A stretch of 64,000 nucleotides of DNA, taken from assembly GCA_033002965.1 (NCBI GenBank), contig JAURVB010014988.1, forward strand, positions 1 through 64,000, given 5' to 3'. The notes beneath the pieces are model-generated. The model was not told the DNA's origin, did not search any database, and worked only from the letters and a program-made list of their open reading frames with translations. The DNA is from Piper betle. Taxonomy: Eukaryota > Streptophyta > Magnoliopsida > Piperales > Piperaceae. Positions 1 to 11,600 of the stretch are shown one piece after another. Positions within the stretch are counted from its first letter, which is position 1; every line of letters starts with the position of its first letter. Both the position numbers and the translations under genes were made by a program.

Positions 1-551
1 CGCACGCTGCACCGATGTCTCGGCAGCGCTCGCTAGGCCTCGGTCATGGCTCGATCAAAATCCCGCTAGCGCCCCACGCTCGCGCACGCTGCACCGCTGT
101 CTCGGCAGCGCGATCACGCCAACGCCTCGCTCGCGTCAATGCTCGAGCACGCTGCACCGATGTCTCGGCAGCGCTCGATCACGCTCGCTTCGCTCGCGCA
201 CGCTAGCGATCGCACACCAGCATCGAACCAGCGCACACCCGGCACTCCGTGATCCGCACGCAGCGATCAACCTCGAGTCCTCGCGCTCGGTTCTCGGCAC
301 CAATGCTCGATCATGATCCGACGCCCAAGTGCTCGGTCACCAGCACCTGTCTCGATCATCTTGAGGTTTATCTGGTCTCCGACCTGACTCATGCTCGGCA
401 CTTCGTTACCTGCAACTGCAACACCGTGTTAGCCTCAACCAGTTGTTTCACCACTCGAATAGCCCCGTGCTACTCGTGTCGGACCCGGCATGCATGGGAA
501 CAACTGCCCAATCCCGCGCACCCGGCACGTCCTCGGACTAAGGCTGTAACA
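1..551 (-). repeat. 3' LTR of the chromovirus, partial
   Basis: This is the terminal part of the 3' LTR. It starts (on the - strand) with TGTTACAGCC at 551 and continues past position 1. It matches the right LTR from about 6567 to 7110 with few differences: the segment at 110-150 is slightly rearranged and 7 bp longer, and there are scattered single changes near 185-230, 347 and 372. A 106-codon open frame at 249-569 recurs in the other LTR, but it is only a property of the LTR sequence. Confidence 0.92.
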
Positions 552-3500
552 GCTCACCCCCACCAATGAGATCCGATGTCCTCATCGGAGGGTTAAGTCC
601 TCCCTGGTACTTCTTGATTCTTCTCTCAAACTGCCACAAGTCCCTTGCTCGTTCCCAACTTGCTTCACTCCTCGGTTCGCCCTTCCACTTGATAAGATAC
701 TCAATCCCGGTGTTTGGTGCACCTTGCCTATGCGCCAAAATCTTCCCCACCTCCTTCGTATATTGCCGCCGGACAGTAGGTGGAGCTCTCCTTGGACGAG
801 CTCTCCTCGGATCGACCACATCCTCATGGAATGGCTTGAGAAAGCTGACATGAAATACTGGGTGAAGTTGATACCTCTCCGGAAGCTTCAACTTGTAGGC
901 CACGCTCCCGATCACCTTCTCCACCTCAAAAGGACCGTCATACCGCTGCACTAATCCCCTGTGCACCTCGGTACGTCTGATCTTCTTCCAGATCTGTGGT
1001 GTGAGTCTCAGCATCACTTTGTCCCCTACGCTGAATGATACCGGCCTTCTCCTCAAGTCGGCATATCTCTTCATTCTGCGTGTTGCTTTGGCTAGTGAAT
1101 CCACCGCATCCTCATACAGCTCCTGCCTGTCTCGGGCAAACCTGTATGCTGCTGGACACTTCGCTCCGCGCCCTTGCAAAGCTACCTCCAGTGGTGTAAG
1201 AGGCTGGTAGCCTGTAGCAACCTCGAAAGGACTCAGTCCCGTTGCTGAGGAACGATGCAGATTATAACAAAACTGCGCCGCATCAAGAAGATCCAACCAG
1301 TTCCCCTGGCTGGCTGTGACGAAATGCCTCAAATACTCCTCGAGTAGAGCATTCGTCCTCTCAGTCTGCCCGTCAGACTGAGGATGATTAGCTGTAGAGA
1401 AGTTCAGCTTACTCCCTAGTAAACCAAACAAGCACGTCCAGAATCTCCCTGTGAACCTGGCGTCTCGATCACTCACTATGTCTGCCGGTACTCCAAAGTA
1501 CTTGACCACGTTCCTAAAGAACAGTTCAGCAGTCTTCTCGGCTGAGCATTTCTGTGGAGCTGCTGTAACTACGGCATACTTTGAGAATCGATCTACAACC
1601 ACCATCACCGACGACATCCCCCTTACCTTGGGAAATCCGGACACAAAGTCCATCGAAACCGAACTCCACGGCCTCGTTGGTGTAGGTAGAGGCTGCAGCA
1701 AGCCTGCCTCTAGTCGTCTCTCCACCTTGTCTTGCTGGCAAACTAAGCAAGACCTGACGAAAGCTTCGATATCAGCCTTCATTCCCGGCCAATAATACGC
1801 CCTGGTCATTAGAGCGTACATCCTGTCTCTCCCAGGATGTCCTGCCCACTGGGTGTCGTGGGACTCCTCCATTAGCTTTCGCCGTAGTCTACCCGTAGGG
1901 ATATAAAGCCGACCCCCACTGGCGTAAACCACTCCATCTTCAGTCCAATATTTTCGAATCAGCCCCTCACTGATCCTGTCGACCAGCTTCTTGTACTCTG
2001 GGTCGTCTCTTGCTAACTCCCGGACTTGCCCCAATATCTCAGTCTGAATTTCTGATATAGCTGCCACCACCTCCATGTTCTTTCGACTCAGGGCATCTGC
2101 CACCTGATTCGTCTTTCCCGGCTGGTGCAACCACTCGAAGTCGTACTCCGCCAGAAACTCTTGCCATCTCGCTTGTCTCGGGGATAGTTTCTTCTGGGTC
2201 TTGAAGAAAGTGTTAGCTACGTTATCCGTGATCACCACGAACTTGGATCCCAGCAAATACACTCGCCACACTCGAAGGCAATGTACCACTGCAAGCATCT
2301 CCTTCTCATGCGCTGAGTACCTCGTCTCAGCGTCCTTCAGCTTCCAACTCTCAAAAGCGATCGGATGCCCATCCTGCTGTAGTACTCCTCCGACTGCCTT
2401 GTCTGAAGCGTCTGTCACCACCTCAAACGGTCGACTGAAGTCCGGCAACTTCAGTATCGGCTCAGAAGATATAGCTGCTTTCAACTCATCAAAAGCTGCT
2501 TGGCATGAACCCGTCCACGCCCATGACTGTCCCTTCCTCAGCAGATCAGTCAACGGTGACACTACATGGCTGTACCCATGTATGAACTTCCGGTAGTAGT
2601 TGGCCAAACCTAGGAAGCTTCTCACCTCTGTCACCTTCGTCGGTTCCGGCCACTCGGCAATGGCTCGGACCTTTGATTCCTCCATGCGCACCGACCCCTG
2701 ACCAACTTTATGGCCGAGAAAACTGATTTCCTCCAGGCCGAACTCACACTTCTCTTTCTTCACAAAGAGTTGATGTTCCCTTAGGCGATCCAAAACCTGC
2801 TTCAGGTGTCCACGGTGCTCCTCCATGGACTCACTATAAACAACTATGTCATCCAGATACACAACCACAAACTTGTCGAGATAATCATGAAACACATCAT
2901 TCATCAGATTGCAGAAAGTAGCTGGCGCATTTGTCAACCCAAATGGCATCACAAGGAATTCAAAAGACCCATACCTTGTGACCATAGTTGTTTTTGACAC
3001 ATCCTCCGGCGCAATCCGGACTTGCCAGTATCCTGACCTCAGGTCCAGCTTAGTGAAGACCCGCGCTCCACTCAGCCTGTCAAACAGATCAGCAATTAAA
3101 GGAACTGGGTACTTGTTCTTGATGGTCACCTTATTCAGTCCCCGGTAGTCGACGCATAGTCTCATCGACCCGTCGTGCTTCTCCTGGAATAGAACTGGCG
3201 CCCCATACGGTGCAGTTGATGGCTGAATTTTCCCCGAATCCAGCAGCTCCCCTAGCTGGATTTTGAGTTCTGTGAGTTCTTTAGGCGACATCCTATATGG
3301 CGCCTTCGCTGGTGCTCTTGCCCCTGGCTCCAGCTCGATCCGGTGTTCGATCGTCCTCTTGGGAGGTAACCCGTCTGGCAATTCAGTTGGCATCACATCG
3401 GAATAGCCTTCCAACAGTTCCAACAGTTCGTCCGGCACCACCACCACGTGATCCGGTTGGACCTCTCTCATCACAGCAAGATAAGTCGAGGCTCCTCGCT

Positions 3501-5097
3501 TGCACCCCCGAGCCACTTGCATTGCCGACAAGTGCTCGCCACTAAAAGTGCGGTCCTCGACCCCAGAAGGCCTCCCACTGCCACGAACAAAGCTTGCACC
3601 CGCCGTGCTCATGATCAGTATACCTCCCAGGTGTGGAAAAACTCCCACTCCAGCAGTACTCATAAACGCATTACCGAGGATCAAACCAAAGTCATCCATC
3701 TCGATGACCATGAGATCCACTCGGCCCTCGAATTCTCCCAGGTTCAGTCTGACACTTCTAGCAATGCCATCCACCTGCTTCGCCTGTGAGTTCACTGCCT
3801 TAATCTTACTTGTGTTGGTCCCGGTTTTCAGCCCCAGCTCCGTAGCCATCCCCTTGGAGACAAAACTATGGGTTGCCCCAGTGTCTATCAAGGCTGAAAC
3901 CTTCCTCCCATTCACTACACACGGAACAAACATCAAATCAGCTCCCCCTGAAGCTGCTCTTCCAGCTCTCAATGCCCCGAGTATCTGAAGGGTAGATGCT
4001 CGAGCAGAAGGACCCGCATCCTCCTGGTCATGGTTTGCTTCGGCCACCAAGGCACTGAGCTTGCCCTTGGTCGGACACTCTCGAGCCAGATGCGGACCAT
4101 TGCACAGAAAACACCCGGACTTCTTCAGATCAGCTACCTTCCGGTCCTGAGTCCCTGCACTGAAGTTCTGAAACTTCTTCTTCGGCCTCCTGGATGGCTT
4201 CCTCGTGCCACCCCGCTGATTGCCCTGACCACCCTGGAGTTTCTTAGCCGGACCCACGTCTGTGTTGCTTGGCCCTGGCCTAATATCCACCAGTGCGTCG
4301 GCTGCCACCAAAGCTGCAGGTAAGTCCTGTACCTTCTGCCTCTTTAGTTCCATCTGCGCCCAAGTCTGCAAACCATTGATAAAGTTGAATAACTTATCAT
4401 CCTCCGACATATTCTTGATGTCGAGGAGACAAGAGCTGAAGTCTTTGACGTAATCCCTAACTGTTCCTGTCTGTCTCAACCGTTGCAATCGAGACCTCGC
4501 CACCCATGTAGTGTTGGTTGGAGAGAATTGCTCCCGAAGCTCCTTTTTCAAGAACTCCCAAGTCTCAATCCGGTGTCGACCAGCTGCTTCATCCTCTTCG
4601 GCGCGACATCTATACCATAACTTGGCATCACCGGTCATAAACATACTGGCCATCGAAACCTGGCTATCTTCGGGAACTTTCGCAGCAGTGAAGTATTCCT
4701 GCATGTCCCAGATGAAGTTTTCCAGGTCCTTGGCTGACCTGGTCCCCTCGAACTTCTTTGGCTCGGGCACCTTGAGCCTTCCTGGAACGGCTTCTTCTGC
4801 TACACGATCAGCAATACCCTGCTGAGGCCGCGCTACCCACACTTGTTTGAGCAAAGCCACATCTGCGTGCATTTCCTCAACCGCAGCCCGGAGATCTCCC
4901 ATCTCCGCCGTCTCACCTCGCACCTGGCTGGACTCGGCCCAAGTGGTAAACCGAGTGTTCAAGTCCCACAACCCTTCTGCCAGAGACTGCAATTTGTCGA
5001 AGGCGGTATGTCCGTCTCCATCACTGGTAGGCCCTCCTACCAGCACTTCCAGCCGTGCGACCCTCTCTCTGAGAGCATCAGTGGATCGAGTATCCAT
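538..5097 (-). CDS. gag-pol polyprotein of the chromovirus (1519 aa, intact)
   Basis: One frame encodes the capsid and all enzymes needed for retrotransposition. Domains in order: gag capsid region (about residues 110-270), zinc knuckle with CFLC then HLAREC (about 325-340, spacing CX2CX3HX4C), aspartic protease with [10 protein letters not shown] (about 400), reverse transcriptase with [14 protein letters not shown] and the catalytic VYLDD (about 590-770), RNase H with [10 protein letters not shown] and the ADALSRK end (about 850-990), integrase with an HHCC finger (CLVCQQDK) and a DDE core ([20 protein letters not shown], then a Glu in [11 protein letters not shown]), a GPF/Y-like segment (YDGPFEVEK) and a C-terminal chromodomain (YLIKWKG, about 1465-1500). 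There are no stops or frameshifts. The first Met, MDTRSTD, lies about 90 bp inside the primer site. The stop codon lies within the 3' LTR, so the last residues are LTR-encoded. It probably encodes an active element. Confidence 0.95.
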   Translation of the reverse strand: MDTRSTDALRERVARLEVLVGGPTSDGDGHTAFDKLQSLAEGLWDLNTRFTTWAESSQVRGETAEMGDLRAAVEEMHADVALLKQVWVARPQQGIADRVAEEAVPGRLKVPEPKKFEGTRSAKDLENFIWDMQEYFTAAKVPEDSQVSMASMFMTGDAKLWYRCRAEEDEAAGRHRIETWEFLKKELREQFSPTNTTWVARSRLQRLRQTGTVRDYVKDFSSCLLDIKNMSEDDKLFNFINGLQTWAQMELKRQKVQDLPAALVAADALVDIRPGPSNTDVGPAKKLQGGQGNQRGGTRKPSRRPKKKFQNFSAGTQDRKVADLKKSGCFLCNGPHLARECPTKGKLSALVAEANHDQEDAGPSARASTLQILGALRAGRAASGGADLMFVPCVVNGRKVSALIDTGATHSFVSKGMATELGLKTGTNTSKIKAVNSQAKQVDGIARSVRLNLGEFEGRVDLMVIEMDDFGLILGNAFMSTAGVGVFPHLGGILIMSTAGASFVRGSGRPSGVEDRTFSGEHLSAMQVARGCKRGASTYLAVMREVQPDHVVVVPDELLELLEGYSDVMPTELPDGLPPKRTIEHRIELEPGARAPAKAPYRMSPKELTELKIQLGELLDSGKIQPSTAPYGAPVLFQEKHDGSMRLCVDYRGLNKVTIKNKYPVPLIADLFDRLSGARVFTKLDLRSGYWQVRIAPEDVSKTTMVTRYGSFEFLVMPFGLTNAPATFCNLMNDVFHDYLDKFVVVYLDDIVVYSESMEEHRGHLKQVLDRLREHQLFVKKEKCEFGLEEISFLGHKVGQGSVRMEESKVRAIAEWPEPTKVTEVRSFLGLANYYRKFIHGYSHVVSPLTDLLRKGQSWAWTGSCQAAFDELKAAISSEPILKLPDFSRPFEVVTDASDKAVGGVLQQDGHPIAFESWKLKDAETRYSAHEKEMLAVVHCLRVWRVYLLGSKFVVITDNVANTFFKTQKKLSPRQARWQEFLAEYDFEWLHQPGKTNQVADALSRKNMEVVAAISEIQTEILGQVRELARDDPEYKKLVDRISEGLIRKYWTEDGVVYASGGRLYIPTGRLRRKLMEESHDTQWAGHPGRDRMYALMTRAYYWPGMKADIEAFVRSCLVCQQDKVERRLEAGLLQPLPTPTRPWSSVSMDFVSGFPKVRGMSSVMVVVDRFSKYAVVTAAPQKCSAEKTAELFFRNVVKYFGVPADIVSDRDARFTGRFWTCLFGLLGSKLNFSTANHPQSDGQTERTNALLEEYLRHFVTASQGNWLDLLDAAQFCYNLHRSSATGLSPFEVATGYQPLTPLEVALQGRGAKCPAAYRFARDRQELYEDAVDSLAKATRRMKRYADLRRRPVSFSVGDKVMLRLTPQIWKKIRRTEVHRGLVQRYDGPFEVEKVIGSVAYKLKLPERYQLHPVFHVSFLKPFHEDVVDPRRARPRRAPPTVRRQYTKEVGKILAHRQGAPNTGIEYLIKWKGEPRSEASWERARDLWQFERRIKKYQGGLNPPMRTSDLIGGGELLQP
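552..566 (-). other. polypurine tract of the chromovirus
   Basis: Directly upstream of the 3' LTR (- strand sense) the sequence reads TTGGTGGGGGTGAGC and then TGTTACAGCC. A purine tract touching the 3' LTR is the usual plus-strand primer. Here it is also translated as part of the polyprotein's Gly-Gly-Gly-Glu C-terminus. Confidence 0.7.
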
Positions 5098-5188
5098 CTC
5101 ACCGGTAAATGTGGAGAACCCTCCCCCGAAGGTTATAGTGCAACTTCTTCACAGGATGCTTCGTCGACCAAGTTTTCACCGAAACTCA

Positions 5189-5200
5189 GCTCTGATACCT
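5189..5200 (-). other. primer binding site, tRNA-iMet type
   Basis: On the - strand the sequence reads AGGTATCAGAGC. This matches the common plant initiator-Met primer site TGGTATCAGAGC at 11 of 12 positions, and it begins 1 bp after the 5' LTR end. It fixes the element's orientation and the LTR boundary at 5202. Confidence 0.85.
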
Positions 5201-6062
5201 CTGTCACGGGCCGCTCTCTATGGGACAAAATTTTTCGCCCCAACAGCAAACCGCGCGGCGTGTTTCGCCCCCGAAACACCAGCCTCCCTTCAAAGTACGC
5301 AACAGAAACCCCACTACACGTGTAGCGGGACGATCTCCTACAAGAGACCCGAAGCCACACCCCTGCGCTCCTGCAAATCACGACGCACGCCGAACACAAA
5401 TACCAGCACCCAAATTGCCTAGTGCACGATATCGTTCGGTACCGATAGACAATTCTCAAAACATCCACAATAGCAAACCAAGCAAGTAGTATGAAGCGAC
5501 TCTGATCGATCACCCAATATCGATCCTTGACACCAATCCCCTGATCGGTATCGCAGCAAGTTCCCGGAATCAAAGAACGCCGCTAGTACCCAAAATCAGA
5601 CGCCAACACCACAATTACGGAACCCCTGTTCCAACCTTGAATTAAACACAAAACAAGGATACAGCAATCACCCCTATGATCGCTTACACCATGGACATGC
5701 AAACCCCACGGTGTTCAACTCTTCCCCTGAAGAGTAGCGAGAACTAGAGCACCCACACTCACATTCGTCCTCACAAAACACAACCCCGAGCAGCCACCCA
5801 CGACCTACTCGTTTACATGCAAAACCCTCAACCAAGTAATGCAAACTAGGTTATGCGAAGAACTACGTCGTACCTCCAATCACAGCACCACGACCAGCAA
5901 CCCTATGCCGTCGAACTCGTGAAGAATCAACTCCCGGAATTGATCTGCAGCACTCCACGAACTTGGCTTGATGAGGTTTCTTTCTTCTCCACAAGAAAGA
6001 GCAGACGTTCCACCAAGACCCTTCTCAGCAGTTCTTCCTTTTTTCCTCACGTTGGCTTCCTC

Positions 6063-6071
6063 CTTATATAG
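6063..6071 (-). promoter_or_regulatory. candidate TATA box of the chromovirus 5' LTR
   Basis: On the - strand the site reads CTCCTATATAAGGAGG, a strong TATA match in the middle of the LTR. The identification rests on the motif and its position; the start site is not visible from sequence alone. Confidence 0.5.
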
Positions 6072-6568
6072 GAGTCTCCACGTTGTTGAACTCTTCCAAG
6101 ATAAACTACAATCTGAGCATAATCTTTTCCCAAAAGATTATCTCCAAGATCTCCCACGAACCTGGACTCCCTTGACGTCTCAATTCAATCCAGCCCTGGG
6201 CGTGCTTATCTCCAAATTCAGTTGCAATCTTATCTCCAAGATTCCGATCAAGATCCATCCTCATCTCTATCGGCAAACAAAGTCCAGCGCTGGTAGTTAG
6301 TTACAACCACCACACGTCCAACCCCCTGGCTCGACCCAAGTCTTCGGCTCGACCAACCAGCAACCTCGTGCACGTCCCAGACGCACCACCGATAACCCCT
6401 GCTACCGATAAGCCTCCAGTACCGATCAACTCCATCCATCGATCATGCTGGTGCAGCCAGACCCTCGCTACCGATCACGGCTCGATCACGCTCGCTAGCC
6501 AGGTCTCGGTCACGTAGCGTGATACCGCAACTCGCTACCGCTACCTGCTCGCTACTTGAGTCGCACCG

Positions 6569-6735
6569 CACGCTGCACCGATGTCTCGGCAGCGCTCGCT
6601 AGGCCTCGGTCATGGCTCGATCAAAATCCCGCTAGCGCCCCACGCTCGCGCACGCTGCACCGCTGTCTCGGCAGCGCTCGCTCACGCTCGCGCCAATGCT
6701 CGAGCACGCTGCACCGATGTCTCGGCAGCGCTCGA
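6569..6735. repeat. GC-rich sub-repeats inside the LTR
   Basis: A block of about 30 bp, starting CACGCTGCACCG and ending CTCGGCAGCGCTCG, occurs at 6569, 6651 and 6705, each time with minor changes and joined by further CGCTCG-rich sequence. The same three blocks are in the left LTR (near 3, 85 and 149). The length difference between the two LTRs falls in this array, as expected for slippage. Confidence 0.65.
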
Positions 6736-7110
6736 TCACGCTCGCTCCTTGCTCGCGCACGCTAGTGATCGCACCCCAGCATCGAACCAGCGCACACCCG
6801 GCACTCCGTGATCCGCACGCAGCGATCAACCTCGAGTCCTCGCGCTCGGTTCTCGGCACCAATGCTCGATCATGATCCGACGCCCAAGTGCTCGGTCACC
6901 AGCACTTGTCTCGATCATCTTGAGGTTTATTTGGTCTCCGACCTGACTCATGCTCGGCACTTCGTTACCTGCAACTGCAACACCGTGTTAGCCTCAACCA
7001 GTTGTTTCACCACTCGAATAGCCCCGTGCTACTCGTGTCGGACCCGGCATGCATGGGAACAACTGCCCAATCCCGCGCACCCGGCACGTCCTCGGACTAA
7101 GGCTGTAACA

Positions 7111-7333
7111 CCTTCCAACTAGGTTATGCAGGCGTGTTCGAAGTTCCAACTCAATAACCAGAACGACTTTTATGAGCCTGCACCGTAACAGTTGCCGGCC
7201 AACTTAGGTTGAATCACTTTCATGTAAATCCATCCTTGAATCGGCCGACTCCAACCGTTCCCGGCCTATCAACGATAGGGCTAAATCTCGTCATAGATAG
7301 GTTTTATGCTAAAATGACAAATAACAGATAGGA
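7111..7333. other. remaining proximal upstream region of the RSA1-like gene
   Basis: Between the retrotransposon end and the putative TATA box only about 220 bp of unique sequence remain. No gene is visible. The stretch is moderately GC-rich and contains CCGGCC-type short motifs, but no element I can name with confidence. Confidence 0.5.
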
Positions 7334-7340
7334 TATAAAT
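7334..7340 (+). promoter_or_regulatory. candidate TATA box of the RSA1-like gene
   Basis: GGATATAAATAAAAAAAGG is the best TATA-like site upstream of a CT- and GC-rich stretch that looks like a plant 5' UTR (about 7370-7624). Position and motif are the only evidence. Confidence 0.4.
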
Positions 7341-7369
7341 AAAAAAAGGGCATATTGGGTAATAAAAAG

Positions 7370-7624
7370 ATAAATAAGTACCCGTAATATGCACCTTCAT
7401 CCCCTTAACCTGTAGCCGCCACGGCGGCGCTTTCCCCATCTTCGTCGACAGCCAGCAATTCAGCTCGCAGCCCCGTCGTTAGCCGGCGCCGCCCCTCCTT
7501 CCTACTCCACCGTCAGTCAGTACTCCCTTCTGAACGTTACGCTTGATCGCAATAACCCCGCTGCCGTCAGTCAATCCCCTCCAACACCGCGGTCAAGTTG
7601 GCCAAGCATCTTCTTCCTTGTTAG
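7370..7624 (+). other. putative first 5' UTR exon of the RSA1-like gene
   Basis: A C-rich, stop-containing, non-coding stretch ends at a good donor (TTAG then GTATGG at 7625). It is followed by about 1 kb of T-rich, intron-like sequence. The ATG at 8669 is preceded by an acceptor-like AAGCAG at 8640-8645, so the 5' UTR is probably spliced with one long leader intron. A further small UTR exon near 8035-8070 is possible. RNA evidence would be needed to fix the limits. Confidence 0.5.
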
Positions 7625-8668
7625 GTATGGAGTTGTTATTATTTTTCTTTTTTGTGATAGTCAAAATTGTTGCATATCGATAGGTTTTAAAATTCAAATT
7701 TGATTTTATTTGTTGTTAATTTCTGAAATTGGTTGTGTATGTTGATGTATGTCGTTTATGCATATGAATTATAAAGTTTATAATAAAATTGTTGCACTTT
7801 GGAGATGATAGTTGTGTTGAATTAATTTTTTTGCTTTTCTCACTTGTTTGAATCCTGGTTTGTTTGCAGAAATCAGTTTCTTATTAACATTTATATACAG
7901 AAGTTAAGATAGATTTAATTTACACATTATTTTTTTTATTGAATATATACAAATATTTAATATAAGTTTTTTACATCATGAGTTATATACGTTGAGACTT
8001 AATTTAAGTTTTGTCTCTTCATACATAGTTACAGGGTGAGGGAGATCCTAAGTGTTTTAGTTTGTCAGATCGAGTTAGACCCTTTCAAAATGAACCAATT
8101 CTTGTTTGGATTTTATTGATCATCCAATTCAATTTTTTTTCTGCGGTAGATTCAAGGGCCGATTCGATTTATGCAACTATGGCCTGCACTACCGCTTTTA
8201 GCTTCTTTAATGCACCATTTAAGTCTCCACCCATCATCGCCAAATGAATCTTAATTGTATATATCTATTCTCCTTTTGTTCTCACTGCTCAAGGTAATTG
8301 ATCTTCGTTTTTTATTGCTTTTTGTTTTCTTTGGCTGATTGCCCTTTCCGAAGTCTTCTATTTGCTTTGTTTCATTTGCCGATTTTGCTTTCCTTCGAAA
8401 GAGTTTGTACAGTCATGACTTGTTACGGGGAACAATTGATTGGGTATTGTTGTGCTATTTTTTATAACATGTTTACTATTCTTTTTTTTTTGGGTTGTGG
8501 AATTTTTCTGTTTCCAATGCTTTAGCTTATTTGGGTGCCTGCTAATTAATATATGGAAGATGACTGTTTTATTTTTTATATTTCTTGATAGAATTATGCT
8601 CTCATAAGAGATAATTTACACTTTTGAAGAATGTGTTGAAAGCAGATTTCTCTTACTTACCAGATAGC

Positions 8669-11600
8669 ATGTACCCGTCGAGAGGTGGTAGCGGTTATGG
8701 GCAGCAGCAATATACACCACAGCAGGGATATGGGCAGGGAGTATGTATTTTGCAATCCTAAAACCAGCATCCATTTATATATCCGTTATTATAGTGGATG
8801 AGCTAATTTTCATTTGGTCATCTAAGTTTGTGCAATCAGTTTCTGATGCAATTTCGTTTTTTGTAGGCTGCGTCTAGTTTTAGGTCACTCCCTTCTCTTG
8901 AAAGCCATTATGGAGGACAATACTCAGTCTATGGAACGTCCAAGGAGAATATCAGTCAGCAGGTATTTAAATGACAAAATTTGTGTTTTTTTGTGGCCTT
9001 GGTTATTTACTTGTATCATGTCGTTGAATATTAATTGAAGATTCCTTTTTTCCCCAAAGCACATTATTTATTTTCCTTGAAATTTGACCTAATGTTTGTA
9101 TGTGTTTGTATAATTTTCTTGACCAATTGCAGGCTTCTGGAATGGGTTCTAAGGTAGCAGCTACTTCTTCTGTGCATGGTCGTTCAGGGTATGGATCAGG
9201 TCTAGGAGATCCACCTGCTGTTATGTCTTCTTCCTTGGGTTCCAGCCTTAGCCTGCAAACCGATGAATATCTTGCTTCTTCAAAATACGGCCATAGTGAT
9301 CATTATGCCTCAATGAAGTCTGATTATGCTTCAGGTGAAAGGCGTCATTATGGTGGCCCACTGGCCCCTTATATGGGAAGGGACTTGAAAGCGGAGCAGG
9401 GTAGAAGATATTCAGATTCTGTTGATCTTAGTCATCAGCATGTGGTATGTACTGATCTTACATTTTTCCTGATTTGCTATTTGATGCTGGTCCAACCTAC
9501 CACTGTTTTAACTTTCATTTTATCCAACCATGTTTGTTTTCGCTGAAGTCTGAGATTCACGAACATATGGATCAGGTAATTTCAGGAAGCAGCAGCTATG
9601 TTTGTTGGTTTTGTCACTGCTCTTTTTGTTAATGACACTTTAGTATTTTCTAATTTCCAGGCATCGCTTCTTCGACAGCAGCAGCTTCTAAAAGCTCCAT
9701 CCTTGCAAGTTACTTCTGACCTAAGGATGCCTTTAGCAACCTCGTCCTTGGATGGGAGTTCAAGGTACTCTCACATGAATTGCTGAAGTTGCCAGGATTC
9801 CTTTTCGCTGTTAGTTGGTTTTCCTGAATTTTGCTTCTTACATTTTATGTCACTGGCAAGCTTTGATGTAGGGAAATCATATTATGGTGTGGCCTACGGT
9901 TTTGCTGTATAGATATGTCATAATAAATCTTACTGCACTAAGTAGAATATGCATTTTGGCAGACAAACTGATTACCTAGCAGCAAGGGCAGCAGCCATCC
10001 GCAATTCCCAGGATATCAGTTCTTATGGTCGAATTGATTCTGACCCTCGCAATTTTCCGGTACTTGGAAACTCCTCATTTGTGGATTTGCAGCCACCATC
10101 ACTTCTAGGATCAGCCCCTCAGAGAAACATGGATGATATTCTACATGCTCAGGGACCTGTTGGTGGAGTTTATGGGGTGGGCTTGCCTCCTGGTCGGGAT
10201 TATGCTGCGAGCAAAGGGTTGCATGGCCCCTCTATCGATACTGATTATGCTGGTAGTGTTCTATCACGTGGTGTGGTTTCAGGCATTGTCGGATCGAAGT
10301 CTGATGATCGTAATGATGAGAGGAGCATCTTTCGCCACGAATTGGAAATAGGGGAATTAGATCGTAGGAGGGAGCGCACACATTTGTATGAGAGAGACAA
10401 AGAGCGAGAATGGGAAAGAGAACGAGAGCGACGAGAGCGTGAACGAGAAAGAGAGCGGGATCGAGAACGAGAACGAGAACGAGAACGAGAGAGGGAAAGA
10501 GAACGAGAACGAGATCGTCTACGACGGGAGCTGGAAAGAGAACGTGAACGCAAGCGTTCTATTGATCTTAGGCGTGAACGAACACCTGCCAGGAACAGTA
10601 TAGATCATCGTAGTTCTTCTCTAGTGAAAGATGAACGACCTGCACGAAAAGAGCCCCTACCAATTAATGATGTCTCACTTAGGTGCATCGACCTTTTGTG
10701 TTTTTTTTAATGAATCTTGTGAATAGACGTCACTTTAGTCTGCCATTCCTTATGGTGCAGTCCATTTAACTAACTGTGTTATTCTGTTATGCTGAAGGCG
10801 CTACTCCCCTGTTAGAGAAAAAAGGAAAGATTATGTTTGCAAGGTACAGCGATGGTAACCTATATTATCAAATTCTGTTGGCTAATTGGCCATGAGGATG
10901 AAGGAGTTCAATTTTGTTTTTCCTTGTCATTTGTGCTCGCACAGTTACATGCCATTTCCCAGAATATGTTTCATTTCCAACAAACACCATCTTGCTTGTA
11001 TTCAACTATCATGAGAATCCATTTTTTATTTAGCAAGTCGAATCCGTATCTCTCCCTTCTATATTCTTAACGACACCTCTCCCTTCTATATTCTTAGTGA
11101 CACCCCTACAGTCTTTGTCAAACATGACATGCTTTTGATCTTCCAGAATTCCTTAGACATGTTTTGATCGGGGCTTTGCAATCTGGATATGGATCAAAGA
11201 AGGGACTTCACAGAAAAGCAGCATTTGTTTGCCCTTTTCTCTTTGATTCAGAATGTTGATCAGCATTTTGTAATAACTTTGTAGATGGATTTCATTGTTT
11301 ATCCTTCTCTGCTGCTATTGGTTACTCTTATTGCATAGTAGGTTGGCAAGTGCAGTGCATTGTTCTAATTGCTATGGCTCTTGGACTCTTAGTGGGATAA
11401 CAACAAATTATCTTTCCAGATTCTGTCTTTGCATTTGTTAAGTTTTATGCATATGATGTATAATTCTTTTTTCAGGTTTTACCACACTCACTAATTGATT
11501 TTGAAAGAGATTATACGTCTGTAAGCAAGCGATATCCAAGGTTATCAATTTCTCCTGAATTCTCCAAGGTGATGATTCTTACTAGTTCTAAAGATTAGCG

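Larger units (their letters stand above)
1..7110 (-). mobile_element. Ty3/gypsy chromovirus LTR retrotransposon, near-complete and young
   Basis: The two LTR segments match almost base for base (window 1-551 against about 6567-7110), with a handful of substitutions and one short indel. They flank a single gag-pol frame, a tRNA-iMet primer binding site next to the right LTR and a purine tract next to the left LTR, so the element reads on the - strand. LTR termini are TG...CA (TGTTACAGCC at the start, GGCCCGTGACA at the end, - strand sense). The 3' LTR runs off the left window edge, so the target duplication cannot be checked; CCTTC at 7111-7115 is the candidate. The C-terminal chromodomain places it among chromoviruses. 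The RT motif with YLDD and the whole-protein feel resemble the Galadriel clade, but that lineage call is inference. An intact frame and near-identical LTRs suggest recent insertion. Confidence 0.95.
5202..7110 (-). repeat. 5' LTR of the chromovirus, complete (1909 bp)
   Basis: The boundaries are set by the primer site on one side and by alignment with the partial left LTR on the other (both end ...GGCTGTAACA on the + strand). The LTR is long for a chromovirus. It has a GC-rich distal part (about 6460-6900) and a TATA-like site at 6063-6071, giving an expected transcript start near 6035 and about 0.8 kb of R-U5. Transcription would run away from the neighbouring RSA1-like gene. Confidence 0.93.

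Noticed and set aside
249..569. 106-codon frame present in both chromovirus LTRs (again at 6808-7122)
   Set aside because: It recurs only because the LTRs are copies; no domain, and composition explains it.
10245..10553. Ser-Arg-rich frame on the - strand, like an SR protein
   Set aside because: It is the antisense shadow of the Arg-Glu repeat in exon 6.
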